Of a stretch of DNA of 64,000 bases, positions 36,980 through 48,780 are shown in pieces; the first letter of the stretch is position 1; every line of letters begins with the position of its first letter. This DNA comes from Gordionus sp. m RMFG-2023 (lineage: Eukaryota > Nematomorpha > Gordioida > Chordodea > Parachordodidae). Made by a program: the position numbers and the translations under genes. The stretch is from NCBI RefSeq assembly GCF_954871325.1, contig NC_088778.1, positions 11,293,882-11,357,881 on the forward strand, given 5' to 3'. Below the pieces are notes generated by a model, which was not told the DNA's origin, searched no databases, and saw only the letters and a program-made list of their open reading frames with translations.

Positions 36980-37160
36980 TTTATTTGGTACAATATGTTT
37001 TATTTACATGGCTTTTGATAATTTCTTCTTTGAATTTATGAATATTGTGAACAGTTCCTTTAGAAATATTAAATCTTTTAGTACATTCTTTGAGTATGAT
37101 GATTTAGAAATTTAATAATCTAAATTTTTTAATTGACATTTTCTTTATTAATTTTGTTAT
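36980..37160 (-). pseudogene. pogo/Tigger-like transposase N-terminal HTH fragment
   Basis: The minus-strand frame reads LKECTKRFNISKGTVHNIHK, matching the CENP-B/pogo helix-turn-helix pattern (AKxFxISKxTVxxI). A short Lys-rich leader precedes it. No DDE domain follows. Confidence 0.4.
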
Positions 37161-37189
37161 TTGACATGATGATAAAATACGTGATATAT

Positions 37190-37440
37190 AGCGCTTTTGC
37201 CCTCTAACGTTGAAGATTCAACAGAGCTACGCTAGGTTTTCCTCATTTCCATCTAATTGGAACAATTTAATTTGGGTATAAAAATAAAAATATGAGGAGC
37301 CCTCCACACGTTTGTGGGCAAGCCGCACGTACTTGTAGGCACAACATTTCGAAAAATGTTGCTTAAACCTCTATAGGCTTTAATTTAGAAGGAGTGGGAC
37401 AAAGAAAAAGCCTATACCCGAGAACTACAGTATAATTTAA
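37190..37440. ncRNA. two-copy conserved non-coding module, copy 1 (SINE or small RNA candidate)
   Basis: Shared, in order, with 55095-55300: GCGC...GCCCT, CAGAGCTACGCTAGG, CCATCTAATTGG, a GAG(C)CC...CCACA block with TGTGGGCA / CTTGGGCA, and GCCTATA/GCCCGATA near the end. An upstream ATACGT..ATA motif is also shared. The blocks align over about 220 bp while the A/T spacers diverge. No clear A/B box pair or known RNA was recognised. Confidence 0.35.
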
Positions 37441-37917
37441 TTACTTTAAAGGTGGGTGATGGCTGATTTTAAGCTTAATTTCTTTAATGTAAGTTATATC
37501 TGTAAATAAATATGATTAAAATAAAATAATATTTACCACCGGACCGAACCCATCCGATAAAATTTTTTAATACAAAAAAACAACAAATTCCCACCTTATA
37601 GAAGTTTTAACAAAATGGACAAAAATTAAAAATCTGCAAAGTAAATAGTTGCCTAATTTATAGAAGCATTTTCTAATAGTAGTTAATAGGAATTTATTGT
37701 GGTTCAAAATTTTAATCAAATTAGGGAGTTGCCTGAATTATCAAGTTCATGAATTTGGCAGTTTAACTGTAAATATAACAAAAATCAAATAATCTCATTT
37801 TAGTTATAAAAATAAAATTCTTTGCTATCATCACTTCTACTGCCCAAACTTCAACAAAAATAATATTCCCCTTTCTCTAATATTCTATATACATATTCTT
37901 TTATTACATTTTAATAT

Positions 37918-39583
37918 ATTGGGCATGTACTTTGGAAAAAGAATCTAGATACAGATTCCTAGTGAAAAAAGTGAATCCTAGATACAGATACAAGTATCTT
38001 TTTTATCAAAAAGAAACAAGATAAAAGATACTTGTTTTGCTTAATTAGAGTATCTTATTACCAATTAAACTAAAATAATTTATAGAATACCGTTTTTATT
38101 ATTTATTTGTGAACAACATAACATTTTTTTTTCACAATTAAAATATTTAATTAAATTTCTTTTTTACATAAATCCTAGTTAAAAATAATATAATTTCTAA
38201 ATTTATAATTATATAATTTAAATAAAATTCTATAATTGAGTCCCTAAGAAGGAACCATAATTGTGTCTAAAAATTTAACACACACATATAATATAAGAAT
38301 AAATATTTACAATAATTAATAAAATATTTAATGATGAGTTTGTTATAATAATCAGGAATTTAATATTGGTAATAGCCCATTTTTAACATAGATAGGTAAG
38401 GGAGACTAGTATTTTTAATGTGAGTTTAAATAAATTTGCAAAAGAGTATTTAAAATAGATTCATTATTTTATAGGATAATCAAATAATTTATCAATGTAC
38501 TTAACAGTGTGCCAAAACTAAATAACCCTTATTGCAGTATTATATTTATAAAAAAAATTCCTTTGGAAGGATAATAATTAAACATTTATAATGTATATTG
38601 ACTTTCTTTAATATAATTTAAAACCACCAGTTCATTTGTATTATTGAACACAGCAACGTATGTTTCACGAAAAAAATAATAATTACCATTTTCTTTATTA
38701 GATGTTAAGTCTATTGGTGTTATGGTTTGGGCTTGATTTTATACTCTCGTACTACATTTAGGGCTTTTTTTATTAATATATTTTGAAAGTATTTTTATCA
38801 TCCGACTAAATCCTCTTAAAATATGGATGTGATATTGATATAAAAAAGCCTCATTATATTCAAATCATAGGAAAATATTTTCTTAAAATCTTCTGCTTAT
38901 ACCATCTGGGTTTAATAAAGGTAGACAATAATGTAAACTTGAATTTTTAAGATAATCTATGCCCCTTTTAACCACACATAAATAATATACTTTAATATGT
39001 TTAACAAAATTTGTGTTTAACCCATTTTCATTTTTTTGTTTATACAGGTTTTATATCTAGCCTGTAATTTTAAAAAAAATTTCCATATAAAATTTTAAGA
39101 TTGGGATTTGATTCACAAAAACTTATTTTCATAATTTAAATTTCATTTTCACTATCATGAATGTTAATCATAAAAAACATTACATAAAATTGGTAAATAT
39201 CGAGTTACATTTATATATAAAATATAATCTTTACTTATTTCGTTTTGGTGTTGTTATTTTTTATCTATCTGAGTTGTAGATTTGCAAGCTAATTTTGGTT
39301 GTCAATATATTTAAAATATGGCAGAAAAAAATAAGAAAATTAATATAAGACTCTTTTTAAAAATCAGATATATACTGTGATATGTAAAATTTTAAACATG
39401 AATATTAAAAAGAATCTGTATCTGTATCTTTTGTCATGAAAATGAAAAAGATAGATTCTTTTCAAAATAAAGGATCTTAAATACAGATACTAGTATCTTA
39501 TTAAAAATGTCAAAAAGATAATGAGCACAAGCTACAAAAGGATTTTGTATCTTAGATACAGGTATTCGTAATACTGCCCAACT
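37918..39583. mobile_element. DNA element with GATACAGATAC-repeat ends, non-coding
   Basis: Imperfect inverted ends TTGGGCATGTACTTTGG (37919) and, in reverse complement, TTGGGCAGTATTACGAATAC (ending 39582). Both subterminal regions are filled with GATACAGATAC/AAGTATC motifs (37945-38040 and 39415-39560). No transposase frame is visible inside and no target duplication was found. Confidence 0.5.
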
Positions 39584-39769
39584 ATACAATTTAATATTAT
39601 CTTCTATTATAAACACATAAATACTTTCCTTACTATTAATTTAATTTTTCTTGTATAAATATAATATATAGGCTGTGTCCTAGGTCAACCTAATACATAA
39701 TCACAGCTATTTAGTCAGATTTTAAGTATCAGCTAAATACCAAAAAAGAAAAAAAAATTAAGATTCAGT

Positions 39770-40978
39770 ATATTTGAAATCGCCATTATTAGCTATAAAA
39801 ATCAAAAATAAATATAATTAATTTTAAAAAAATTCGAGCCAGGCCTGAAAATTTTTTTAAAAAAAACCCGTTCGAAAAAAATTTTTAAAAAAAATTTGGT
39901 CGTGTCCTGCAAATGGTACCTCTGCAGGGCTCTGTTATTCTTCTTAAAAAAGAGAATGTTCTCTCGTTAGTTTACTAATGGGAAGAGTTGCTATTATATA
40001 TAACCATTTTAATTCATTGGGAATATAATCTAAAATGTGCTTGAAATAATGCAAAGCATCCATAGCATTTTTTGGGACTTTATAAACCATAGTTAATCTT
40101 TTAATCATAGTTATTCAGCTAATAAGGCATCATAAGACACTTTAACAACTTCATGATAAAAAAAGTAATATCTGTGGATTTGTAAGTGCTGCATGATGAA
40201 TTAAAAACCATTCATTCATTTGGGTTATAAATGTATCTAAGAGAGGGGACATTTGTTTTATAATACTCTTCTACTGATTATATATTAATGTTTTGACGAT
40301 GAGCTTGCTTGCTGCAAGTCGAGGGGGACAAATATTAATATAAAATATGAAATTCTTCATCAACATTAGTTCTAATTTCCTTGAATTCTAATAAAATGTT
40401 CTCCGCTATTCTCATCTTCTTATTCAAGTCAATGTCATGTTTTTGAAAAGTATTACATAAAATAGTTGTATAATTAAATAATACATTCTAATGAGGAAAA
40501 AAATTTGGAAAAAGTATTGAATCCAATAATTTTCTTGCTTTTGAGGAAATATTTTTTTCAAGCCATTGTGATATTTCAGTAATAGCATTAATAATCGGCT
40601 CTTCTAACTCCATAAAAGCTGTTACTGCTTGATGGCGAAGACTCGATCTCATTGGACAAGCTTGCAATTTCGACAAGGAGTTTAAGAGATAATTATTATA
40701 TGCCTAGAAATTTTGATAAATAATACGCCACTAAAATTTGAAAATAATAGGTAAATATTGCGCCAAGTAAAACTTTCGAAATTAATTGATAAATAACTTA
40801 GTAGATGAATTGAATGTGATAAATAAATATAATTAAATATATATATGAGATAGGAATAAATATTAACAAATATAAATTAATAATAATAATTTTGAAAAAT
40901 ATAATCCGGCATCTGCATTTTTTGGATTTGGAGGGGGGGGGGATTTGTCCCTGTCATCCCCCGCTGTGTACACGCCTG
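39770..40978 (-). mobile_element. hAT element, truncated second copy of the inner hAT
   Basis: One terminus is CAGGCGTGTACACAGCGGGG in reverse complement, ending at 40978. The minus strand carries the same relics as the element at 26704: FMELEEPIINAITEISQWLE (about 40600), then VEEYYKTNV (about 40270) and, after a frameshift, LLDTFITQMNEWFL (about 40225), the usual hAT order. At 39770-39926 it contains the same GGCCCGG repeat at the same site and stops inside it, so the far end is missing. Confidence 0.75.
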
Positions 40979-41229
40979 ATTGCAAGAGAACATTTAGCAA
41001 ATTAAAAATTATAAAAATAAGCTGAGAGCTAATATTGATTAAGAGAAGCGTTTTTAATGATATCATTTGAACGAGAACTATTAGAGCAGATTGAACTAAG
41101 ATATTCTTGTATATTTGCGCAAAGGTTCAAAGTTAATGAGAGATTTATTAATGTAAAAATTATATATTTTCTTTATTCTTTTATTTGAATCTTATTAATA
41201 TGTTTACAATATGATCGGTGCCTGATTTT

Positions 41230-41385
41230 CAGAGTTGTTAAAAGATACATTTTAAATGGATCTAGATACAGATACATCGTCTAAAATAATATCTTGATAC
41301 AGATAATTTAATCAAAAATCTATTTAGATACAGATACCACATTTTTATATCTAGATACTTGTATCTAGATCCTTTAACAACTTTG
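41230..41385. repeat. 156-bp hAT-type MITE with perfect target duplication
   Basis: The ends are CAGAGTTGTTAAAAGATAC and, reverse complement, CAAAGTTGTTAAAGGATC. Perfect 8-bp flanks CTGATTTT lie at 41222-41229 and 41386-41393. The body is full of CTAGATACAGATAC motifs like those of the 37918-39583 element, suggesting a common parent family. Confidence 0.75.
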
Positions 41386-41393
41386 CTGATTTT

Positions 41394-43309
41394 ATAAGTG
41401 CAGCAATTTTATTCTCTGTAATATTGTTTAACTACAATAATTTTATTCTCTGTAATATTGTATAACTGCAATAATTTTATATGTGTAATTAATTGATTTG
41501 GTATATTCAGTATCTATTTTTTTATATTTAACATATAATGTATGATTTGATTTTATAGTGAAATATCATATCTAATATAAAATAAATATGTGCAATGAAT
41601 ATTATTTTATAAAGTATTGAATATGATTTTAGATGTGCATTTTTTTTAAAATAAAATATATGATTATCGTGTAATACTATTCTTTTTTTTATTAAAAATG
41701 TAAATCGTTTCAACTTATTTTCAAAAATAAGTAGTAATAAAAATCACGTAACCGAAGAAGCCATTTAAGGAAACCCAGTTAAAAACCGGGCAAATGTGGG
41801 CTGAAGCTCCGCATAATAGGGGTATGGGGACAAAGTCCCCATATAAATGAGGCCAAAAAAATGCCCACGAAGCTGTAGCGTCGCCAGTCCGCCCCTGCGT
41901 AGCATAGATTAATAGCAAGTTTTTCTTGATTACATATTGTATCTTATAGATATATGTTGCATTAATTAAAGATTGAAATATTCATTCTCACATATTTATA
42001 GAATTGTATATCATTTAATAATTTATTAAATGAATTTTGAAACCATCCTTTATCATGATGTTCAAATATATTTCATTTATTTGAGATCTTTTTTGTGAAT
42101 CAGCATAGGCAGCTAGAGCATCGATTAGCAAACAGTCCAATGAAAATTATCTATTTTAATAAAAAAAATGTGTCACAGAGAGAGAAATAAGAGTATGCTA
42201 TTATAAACAAAAATAAAAAAATTTACATATAAAGTAGACAATAAAATTATAAATAGTAAAGAAACGATAATATTTATAATGTAAAATTGTAATAAACAAT
42301 TTTAAAATATTTGGCAATGCTTGATTTTAGTATCTTTTAACCATATGAGCTAGACCAATCTGGTATATAGTGATTTTTTACAAAATTATATCAAATCAAA
42401 CTACAACACTAATTATATATGGAAAAATTATACAGTTCCCTCATTATAAAATTTTGCATCAAATTCATTCTTAAAAAAAGTTCAACTTGCAAGATAGAAC
42501 CCTAAACCTTGGTTTGCTAGACAAGGTTAATTTGTGCATAGAAATTATATTTATTATAATTATACACTGTATATATTTGATAATTAATCAGAATAATATC
42601 TTTAACCTAAATTGTTATTTACTTTCAATTTTCTCTCTATTAAGATCCAAAACAAAAATTTTGAACAATTAAGACACATACAAAAAATAACTTTTTGTGG
42701 CTTTTAAGTACACTTATTTTAAAAAGATAAACTTGTTCATAATTAAAACAAGCCAACGTATCCTCATTTAAATACTTTTTAGCCTGTAAAAAGCAATATC
42801 CAAATTAAGCCAACCTAGGCATTGTCATAGACCTTTTCTTGACCTCACCCAATACCTGACCAAATGGTTTAAACTGCCATACAGTATGCTTAGGTGCATA
42901 GGATAGATATTTCATAACCTAATGTCCCAAAAATATACTTAAAATATTATATTTATAGATTTTATCTATTAGTTAGCCTTAAATGCTGAAAAAAGGCTTT
43001 TATAATTAAATATTGTTTCAAATAAAAATATTTAATAATTATTTATAGTTTGTATATTTGTCACAGAAAGTCAACTTTAAAGGTTATATTAATAATCTTT
43101 TAGTCACAAATTTATTTTAAATCAGTTTAAATGTAAATATACTATTCAAAAAAATTATTTATATAAATTAATGTAGGCTATATAAAAAATTATACTTTTA
43201 ATTAAATTAATAATCTTTGAATCATTGTCATTGTTTTCAGAAAGCGTGAATATAATTTGTTTCACAATTTCATCCATAAATTTGTATCAAAAATTATTGA
43301 TTGATGGTT
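41394..43309. other. AT-rich intergenic stretch with one hAT terminus
   Basis: No gene found. At about 41740-41897 there is a GC-rich hAT-like end whose reverse complement starts CAGGGGCGGACTGGCGACGC, laid out like the right end of the 56239-57840 element (AAACCGGGCAAATG..., then GGGGACAAAGTCCCC). The partner end was not found. Three AATTTTATTCTCTGTAATAT-like repeats lie at about 41406-41480. Confidence 0.4.
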
Positions 43310-43313
43310 GTTA

Positions 43314-43466
43314 TGTAGTAATACCGACTACTAATTATAAACAATACGACTACTAATTTTTATTTCAATATATTTCTAACATCAAATTTTTATTAATTAA
43401 TTTTCGAATATTTTATTCTATTTTTATATATAATATCTATAAATAATATTTTACTAATTTATTACA
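43314..43466 (-). repeat. 3' LTR of the outer Ty3/gypsy element
   Basis: 153 bp, starting TGTAGTAATACCGACTACTA and ending TTTACTAATTTATTACA. It pairs with 54868-55020 and is bordered by the GTTA target duplication. Confidence 0.85.
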
Positions 43467-43499
43467 TTTCCTTCAAACATTTTAAAGTTAGATTTCTTC

Positions 43500-46400
43500 A
43501 ATAAACCTTTGTAGGTTTACGGTTTCTTGATGAACAACGTAATGTGGTATTTGTATTTGTGTTTGTATTTGCTTCATTCACTGGCACAACCATTTCTGTA
43601 ACTTCCAAAGAACTTTCATGATTTGGGATAACTAAACGATTTCTTAACTGATCTGCATGCTTCCGTAATGTTTTCCCGGAAGATTCAACAATATAAGAAT
43701 AAAGTCCTATTCTTTCTTTAATTACTCCCTCTCTCCAACCATTGGTATTTTCATTATTTAACCATATAGGTTGTAAGATTTCAAATTCTCTTTCCTTTGA
43801 ATGTAAATCATGGTGAAGGCTTTGTTTATCATTGGCCCTTACTATTTCGTGTTCGGCATTTGGTCGGATCCAATCCAGACTTGTTTTCAATTGCCTCCCA
43901 AACATAATTTTTGCAGGAGATCTCCCTGTGATGCTATGCTCTCCCAATCGATAGGTTGTTAAAACTTGTGTCATAGATTCTTCGGGATCGCTAATTGAAT
44001 CTCTCGTCGTATAATACCGACCTTTCAAAGTTCGTACTGTACGTTCAGCTAATCCATTAATTTTTGGATGATAGGGTGCCGAACGTATATGACGTATGTT
44101 ATTTAAATCACAATACCTACGGAATTCCCCAGATAAGAATTGTGGTCCATTGTCTGACACAATGTATTTGGGTATTCCAAATCTAGCAAACCATTTTTTT
44201 AGTCGTTTTATCATAGCATCAGCAGAGGTATTTTGCATTAGATCACACTTCTAACCATTTGGAGTAGGAATCGACACCTATTAGCCAATATCGAATCTAC
44301 TGGTCCAGCAAAATCAATATGGATTCGCTCCCAAGATTCCTTTCCAACAGTTCAAGAATATAGAGGTACTTCTTGAATACTAGGTCTATTTTTCTGGCAT
44401 CCAGAACATATTTTGATAAAATTTTTCGATATCGACATCACATCTGGGCCACCAGCAATACAATCTAAAAATAGATTTCATTACATTTTCCCCAGGATTT
44501 CCCCGGTAGATCATTCCTAACACTGCATTTCTTAATTTATTAGGAATAACCAATCTCCCATTCCATTCAATAATATCACGATCGACAGAAAGCTCTTCCC
44601 GTCGATTATAAAAATTAACTATTTCTTTATCTTTATAACAATCAAAGTTTCGCCAACTTTGCTGAATATGTATTGCTACTTTTTTTAATATTAAATCTTG
44701 CTTCGACTCTTTTCGTAGAATATTTTCTGACAATTGCATATCATCCAAATTAATACTTCGAATATCCAAAGCATGTTTATAATCTTGATTCTCTTCCGTG
44801 TCTAATATCGGAGCCTTGATAATGCGTCGGCGATTACATTTTTATTACCAGGTCTATATTCTATTGTAAAATCATAAGAAGCCATCTTCCAGGCCCAACG
44901 TGTCAAACGATTATTAGAAATTTTAGGTAAATCGCGTTTCTCCCCAAATAATCGCTCTAATGGTTTATGATCAGTTCGAAGTAAAAATTTTTTACCATAA
45001 ATAAATGAATGAAATTTTTCAATACCAAATAAAAGTGCTCGAGCTTCTTTATCAATCGGAGCGTAGTGTTTCTCTGATTCTAATAAAGTACGTGACGCGA
45101 ACGAAATAGGTTTTGTCCTTCCGTCTACTAATTGATGTAACAACACAGCCCCTAATCCTGAATCAGATGCGTCGCATTCCAAAATTATAGGCAACTGCGC
45201 GTTATAAGGAATTAACGTTTCCTCGGATGACAATAATTTTTTAACCTCATCGAAGGAATTTTGTTCATCTTTCGACCACTGCCAAGGTACTTTCACGCTC
45301 GTTAATCTATGTAATACGCTTTAGAATGTAGATTGCGAATAAAACGTTCATGATAATTAACTAGTCCTAGAAAAGATCTAAGTTGTTGTATATTTTTAGG
45401 TTTTGGTGCATTTCGGATAGCTTTCACCTTTTTAGGGTTAGGATGTATACCGAATTTATCAATTATCACCCCTAAAAATGAAACCGATTTTTGTAAAAAT
45501 CTCACTTTTGTTAATTTCGCCTTAAGACCTGCTGCATGTAATCTGTCTAATACTATTTGCAAATTATTTAAGTGCTCCTCATCATTTCGACCAGAAATAA
45601 TTACGTCATCTAAATAGACACCAGTCATTTGGCAATCTTTTAGTAACTCATCCATATATCTTTGAAATATAGTTGGTGCACTTGCCAATTCAAAGGGCAA
45701 TCGTCGGTAACGGAAATAGCCCTTATGAGTCACTATCGTTAGTAGTTCCTGGGATTCCGATTCTACTTCTATCTGTAAATACGCATCTTTCAGATCTATC
45801 ACGGTAAATTTATCACCACCTTGGATTTTCTCTAACAAATCGTCTAAGGTAGGAATAACACGATGGTCATATAATAAACACGGATTGAGTGTAACTTTGA
45901 AATCAGCACAAATTCGAATATCGCCATTACTTTTGCGTACATTTACGGTTGTCGTTAACCACTGTACCCTGGTTATAGTCGAATCAATCTTTTCGATAAT
46001 TCCTGCAGCTACTAATCGGTCTAATTCCATTTCAATTGCTTTGCGAAGTGGAAATGGTACCCTACGGGCTGGAAACGATCTTGGTACAGCGGTACCTTTA
46101 AATGTATTTGCACTGCAAAATCACGTATATGTCCCATCTTATCATCAAAAATTTCTTGATATTTATCAATCAAATCTCGAATTCTAGAATCTAGTGTTAT
46201 GCAACATTTTTCTTTTTCAATATTGTTGACCAAATTGCGTACTTGTTTAATCATAACCTGACGAGGCATTTCTAAATTGAATGCTATAATCCATGGTAAT
46301 CCGAAGAGAGGCACCCCAGTTGTATTCATTATTACCACTGGTAAGGTCCTTATCTGTTATCCAATCCTAACATTGACTTGGGTCTCGCCCTTAACGTCTA

Positions 46401-46550
46401 ACGGATGAACACCATATGCAGTCAATGGACTGGTTGGCTTAATTTTTGGTCGCCCAATACTTGTCCATATATCAATTCCTATCAATGACGCTTGTGCACC
46501 AGTGTCAAAATCAAATTCAACATCTAACCCATTTATCTCTGCAGTTAGTT
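43500..46550 (-). pseudogene. pol region of the outer Ty3/gypsy element
   Basis: Covers, right to left, protease (DTGA), reverse transcriptase (GVYLDDVIISGR), RNase H (ILECDASDSGLGAVLLHQ; TDHKPL) and integrase (zinc-binding and catalytic-core blocks; HPKINGLAERTVRTLKG), ending in a short C-terminal tail before the LTR. Fossil; not expected to be functional. Confidence 0.8.
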
Positions 46551-46583
46551 TTGCTCGATTCTCTCGATTGAATCTTCCAAATT

Positions 46584-47085
46584 GTAGTATTTCTCTCCCT
46601 TATTAACACTTTTTAATAAAAAAAAACGATCAACTCTTTCAACACAATTTTCTTATTTCAAACTATTTGTTTCAACTCCTTAAAATTTAATTAATTTCCA
46701 CACTTAACTTTTGATAATAATTTTCTTATTTAAAAAAAAACTTACGTCAACTCCTCTTTTTTTTTAACAACTCCCTTTTTTTTATCTTTTATTAATTTTA
46801 TTTTTCAAAAATTTAATCAAAAAAATATAATGAATTTAAAACAAAAATTTTCTCTTTTCAACAACAATAATAATAATAATAATAATTTCAATATTATAAT
46901 TTTTTTTAAAATAAAATCAATAAAATGTAATTAATTTACGATAATTATAATACGCAATCAATAAAATGTAAAATGTAATTTAAGATAATTATAATAAGCA
47001 ATCAATAAAATGTAAAATGTAATTTAAGATAATTATAATAAGCAATCAATAAAATGTAAAATGTAATTTAAGATAATTATAATAC
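46584..47085 (-). repeat. 3' LTR of the inner Ty3/gypsy element
   Basis: 502 bp. Contains three copies of a 44-bp unit (GCAATCAATAAAATGTAAAA...) and an AAT microsatellite. Confidence 0.85.
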
Positions 47086-47111
47086 GCCGCCGCCAACAGA
47101 AGACCATCTCT

Positions 47112-47507
47112 TCATTCCCCCCTCAGGAAGGCGTCCAATTCTAAATCTGTCATCTCTAAATCCACTATATCGGGTGCTTCCACCAGTCCATTGCTTGTAG
47201 TCTCAACTGCTTCCGCTACCGTAGGTGCCACCCTTGACACAGGTACCTCCTGTATTACTGGTCCCGTCTGGATATCCCGGGTTGGCTGTCTTTCTAGTTG
47301 TCGTCTCGGTCTCTGCGGACACCGATCTTGTAGGTGGTCTCGGGATTGGCAGAGATAACAAGTCTGTGGAGGATTCCGTCCTCTTCGTATCGGGCTGGAT
47401 TGAACCGCCGGCGTAGGGAATTCGGATAATCGCTCCTCAGTATTTTGCGTAAACACGCTTATTCTGATGATCATCCCGGGTAAATATATAAACTTATGTA
47501 CTCGCAT
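47112..47507 (-). CDS. extra zinc-knuckle ORF downstream of integrase in the inner Ty3/gypsy element
   Basis: 131 codons, between the end of pol (about 48750) and the 3' LTR (47085). It encodes a basic, Pro/Arg-rich middle with one CCHC knuckle, CYLCQSRDHLQDRC (C-x2-C-x4-H-x4-C), flanked by SSPIRRGRNPPQ and RPRRQLERQPT, then an acidic C-terminus (LEMTDLELDAFLRGE). Its sequence is markedly richer in G+C than its neighbours. It could be a third gene of this element or a gag fragment captured from another Ty3/gypsy family. The gag of the same element has its own, different knuckles. Function is not known. Confidence 0.5.
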   Translation of the reverse strand: MRVHKFIYLPGMIIRISVFTQNTEERLSEFPTPAVQSSPIRRGRNPPQTCYLCQSRDHLQDRCPQRPRRQLERQPTRDIQTGPVIQEVPVSRVAPTVAEAVETTSNGLVEAPDIVDLEMTDLELDAFLRGE

Positions 47508-48179
47508 TTTTAAATTTTAAAAATTCTTCTTTAAAAAAAAATGTTAATTTTCAAAAAAAAATATTTTAATTATAAAGAAAATAATTTTCAAAAATACTTT
47601 AATTATATAAAAAAAATTATGATATAAACGCCAATTTCTTTTATTCAAAACATCGTGACACCCCATAATTATTCTGCCAACACTTGCCACGCTCGTAAAT
47701 TTTAACATCTCTTGTAATTTTTTCTCCACAAACATCCCAAATTTTACATTTTTTTCCTTGTGTTCAATTATAAACAACCCCCTTTTTTTTACAACGACCT
47801 TGTTCACAACTCTTTTTACTCCACAAATTGATTAATTAATTATAAAAATTAATTTCAAAAAAAAATTTTAAATAAATTAAACAACCCGTAATAAGAAAAC
47901 ATCCCATAATTAAATAAATTAGACAACTCGTAATAAGAAACATCCCTTAATAAGATATAAATACTGTTATTGACCACAGCGATATATCTTAATTAACTCC
48001 TTCTGTATTTAATCCAAATGATATATTTAAATCAACTCCGGTAATTAGACAACCCGTAATAATATATAAATACTGTTGTCAACCAACGCAATATATTTTG
48101 GTCAACTCCCTTAATTACACATCCCTTAAGAAGAAAACCCTACGCATTAAGATATATATATCTATATCGAATAAGATTA

Positions 48180-48780
48180 TCTAACTCTTTGTCCTTGGAC
48201 ATTAACAATTTCCCAAGAGATAACTCTTGTTTTACCTCCCCCTTTTTTCTTTAAATATATTACCACCTTTTAGTCAGGCTTGCAACTCCTTGTCCTTAGA
48301 TATTACAAATTCACAAAGATAGAACTCTTGTTTCACCCCCTCTTTTTATATATTACAACTCTTTAGTCCCGATATTTCACTTGGTCAATCAGGGTTTGCA
48401 TCTCCTTGTCCTTATATATTATAAATTCACCAAGACATAACTCTTGGTTTCACCCCTTTTCTTTTATACATTACACTCTTTATTCCAGATATTTCACTTC
48501 TCTCTCAACACTTTACCTCCCAATCTCAACCGTACAACTCTTTATTCCTGATATTTCACTTCCCGATATTTCACTTGGTCAATCAGGTTTTGCATCTCCT
48601 TGTCCTTATATATTACAAATTCACCAAGACATAACTCTTGGTTTCACCCCCTTTCTTTTATACATTACACTCTTTATTCCAGATATTTCACTTCTCTCTC
48701 AACACTTTACCTCCCGATCTCAACCGTACAACTCTTTATTCCTGATATTTCACTTCTCCCTCAACACTTCACCTCCCGAT
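48180..48780. repeat. 194-bp tandem repeats in the 3' region of the inner Ty3/gypsy element
   Basis: Two close copies begin at 48384 and 48578 (GGTCAATCAGGNTTTGCATC, AACTCTTGGTTTCACCCC, CAACCGTACAACTCTTTATT). More diverged copies of the AACTC(C)TTGTCCTT segment are at about 48185 and 48285. Non-coding on the element's strand. Confidence 0.7.

Noticed and set aside
42480-42530. tRNA-like GGTTTAGGGTTCTATCTTGC stretch
   Set aside because: No cloverleaf could be drawn; only a weak B-box resemblance.
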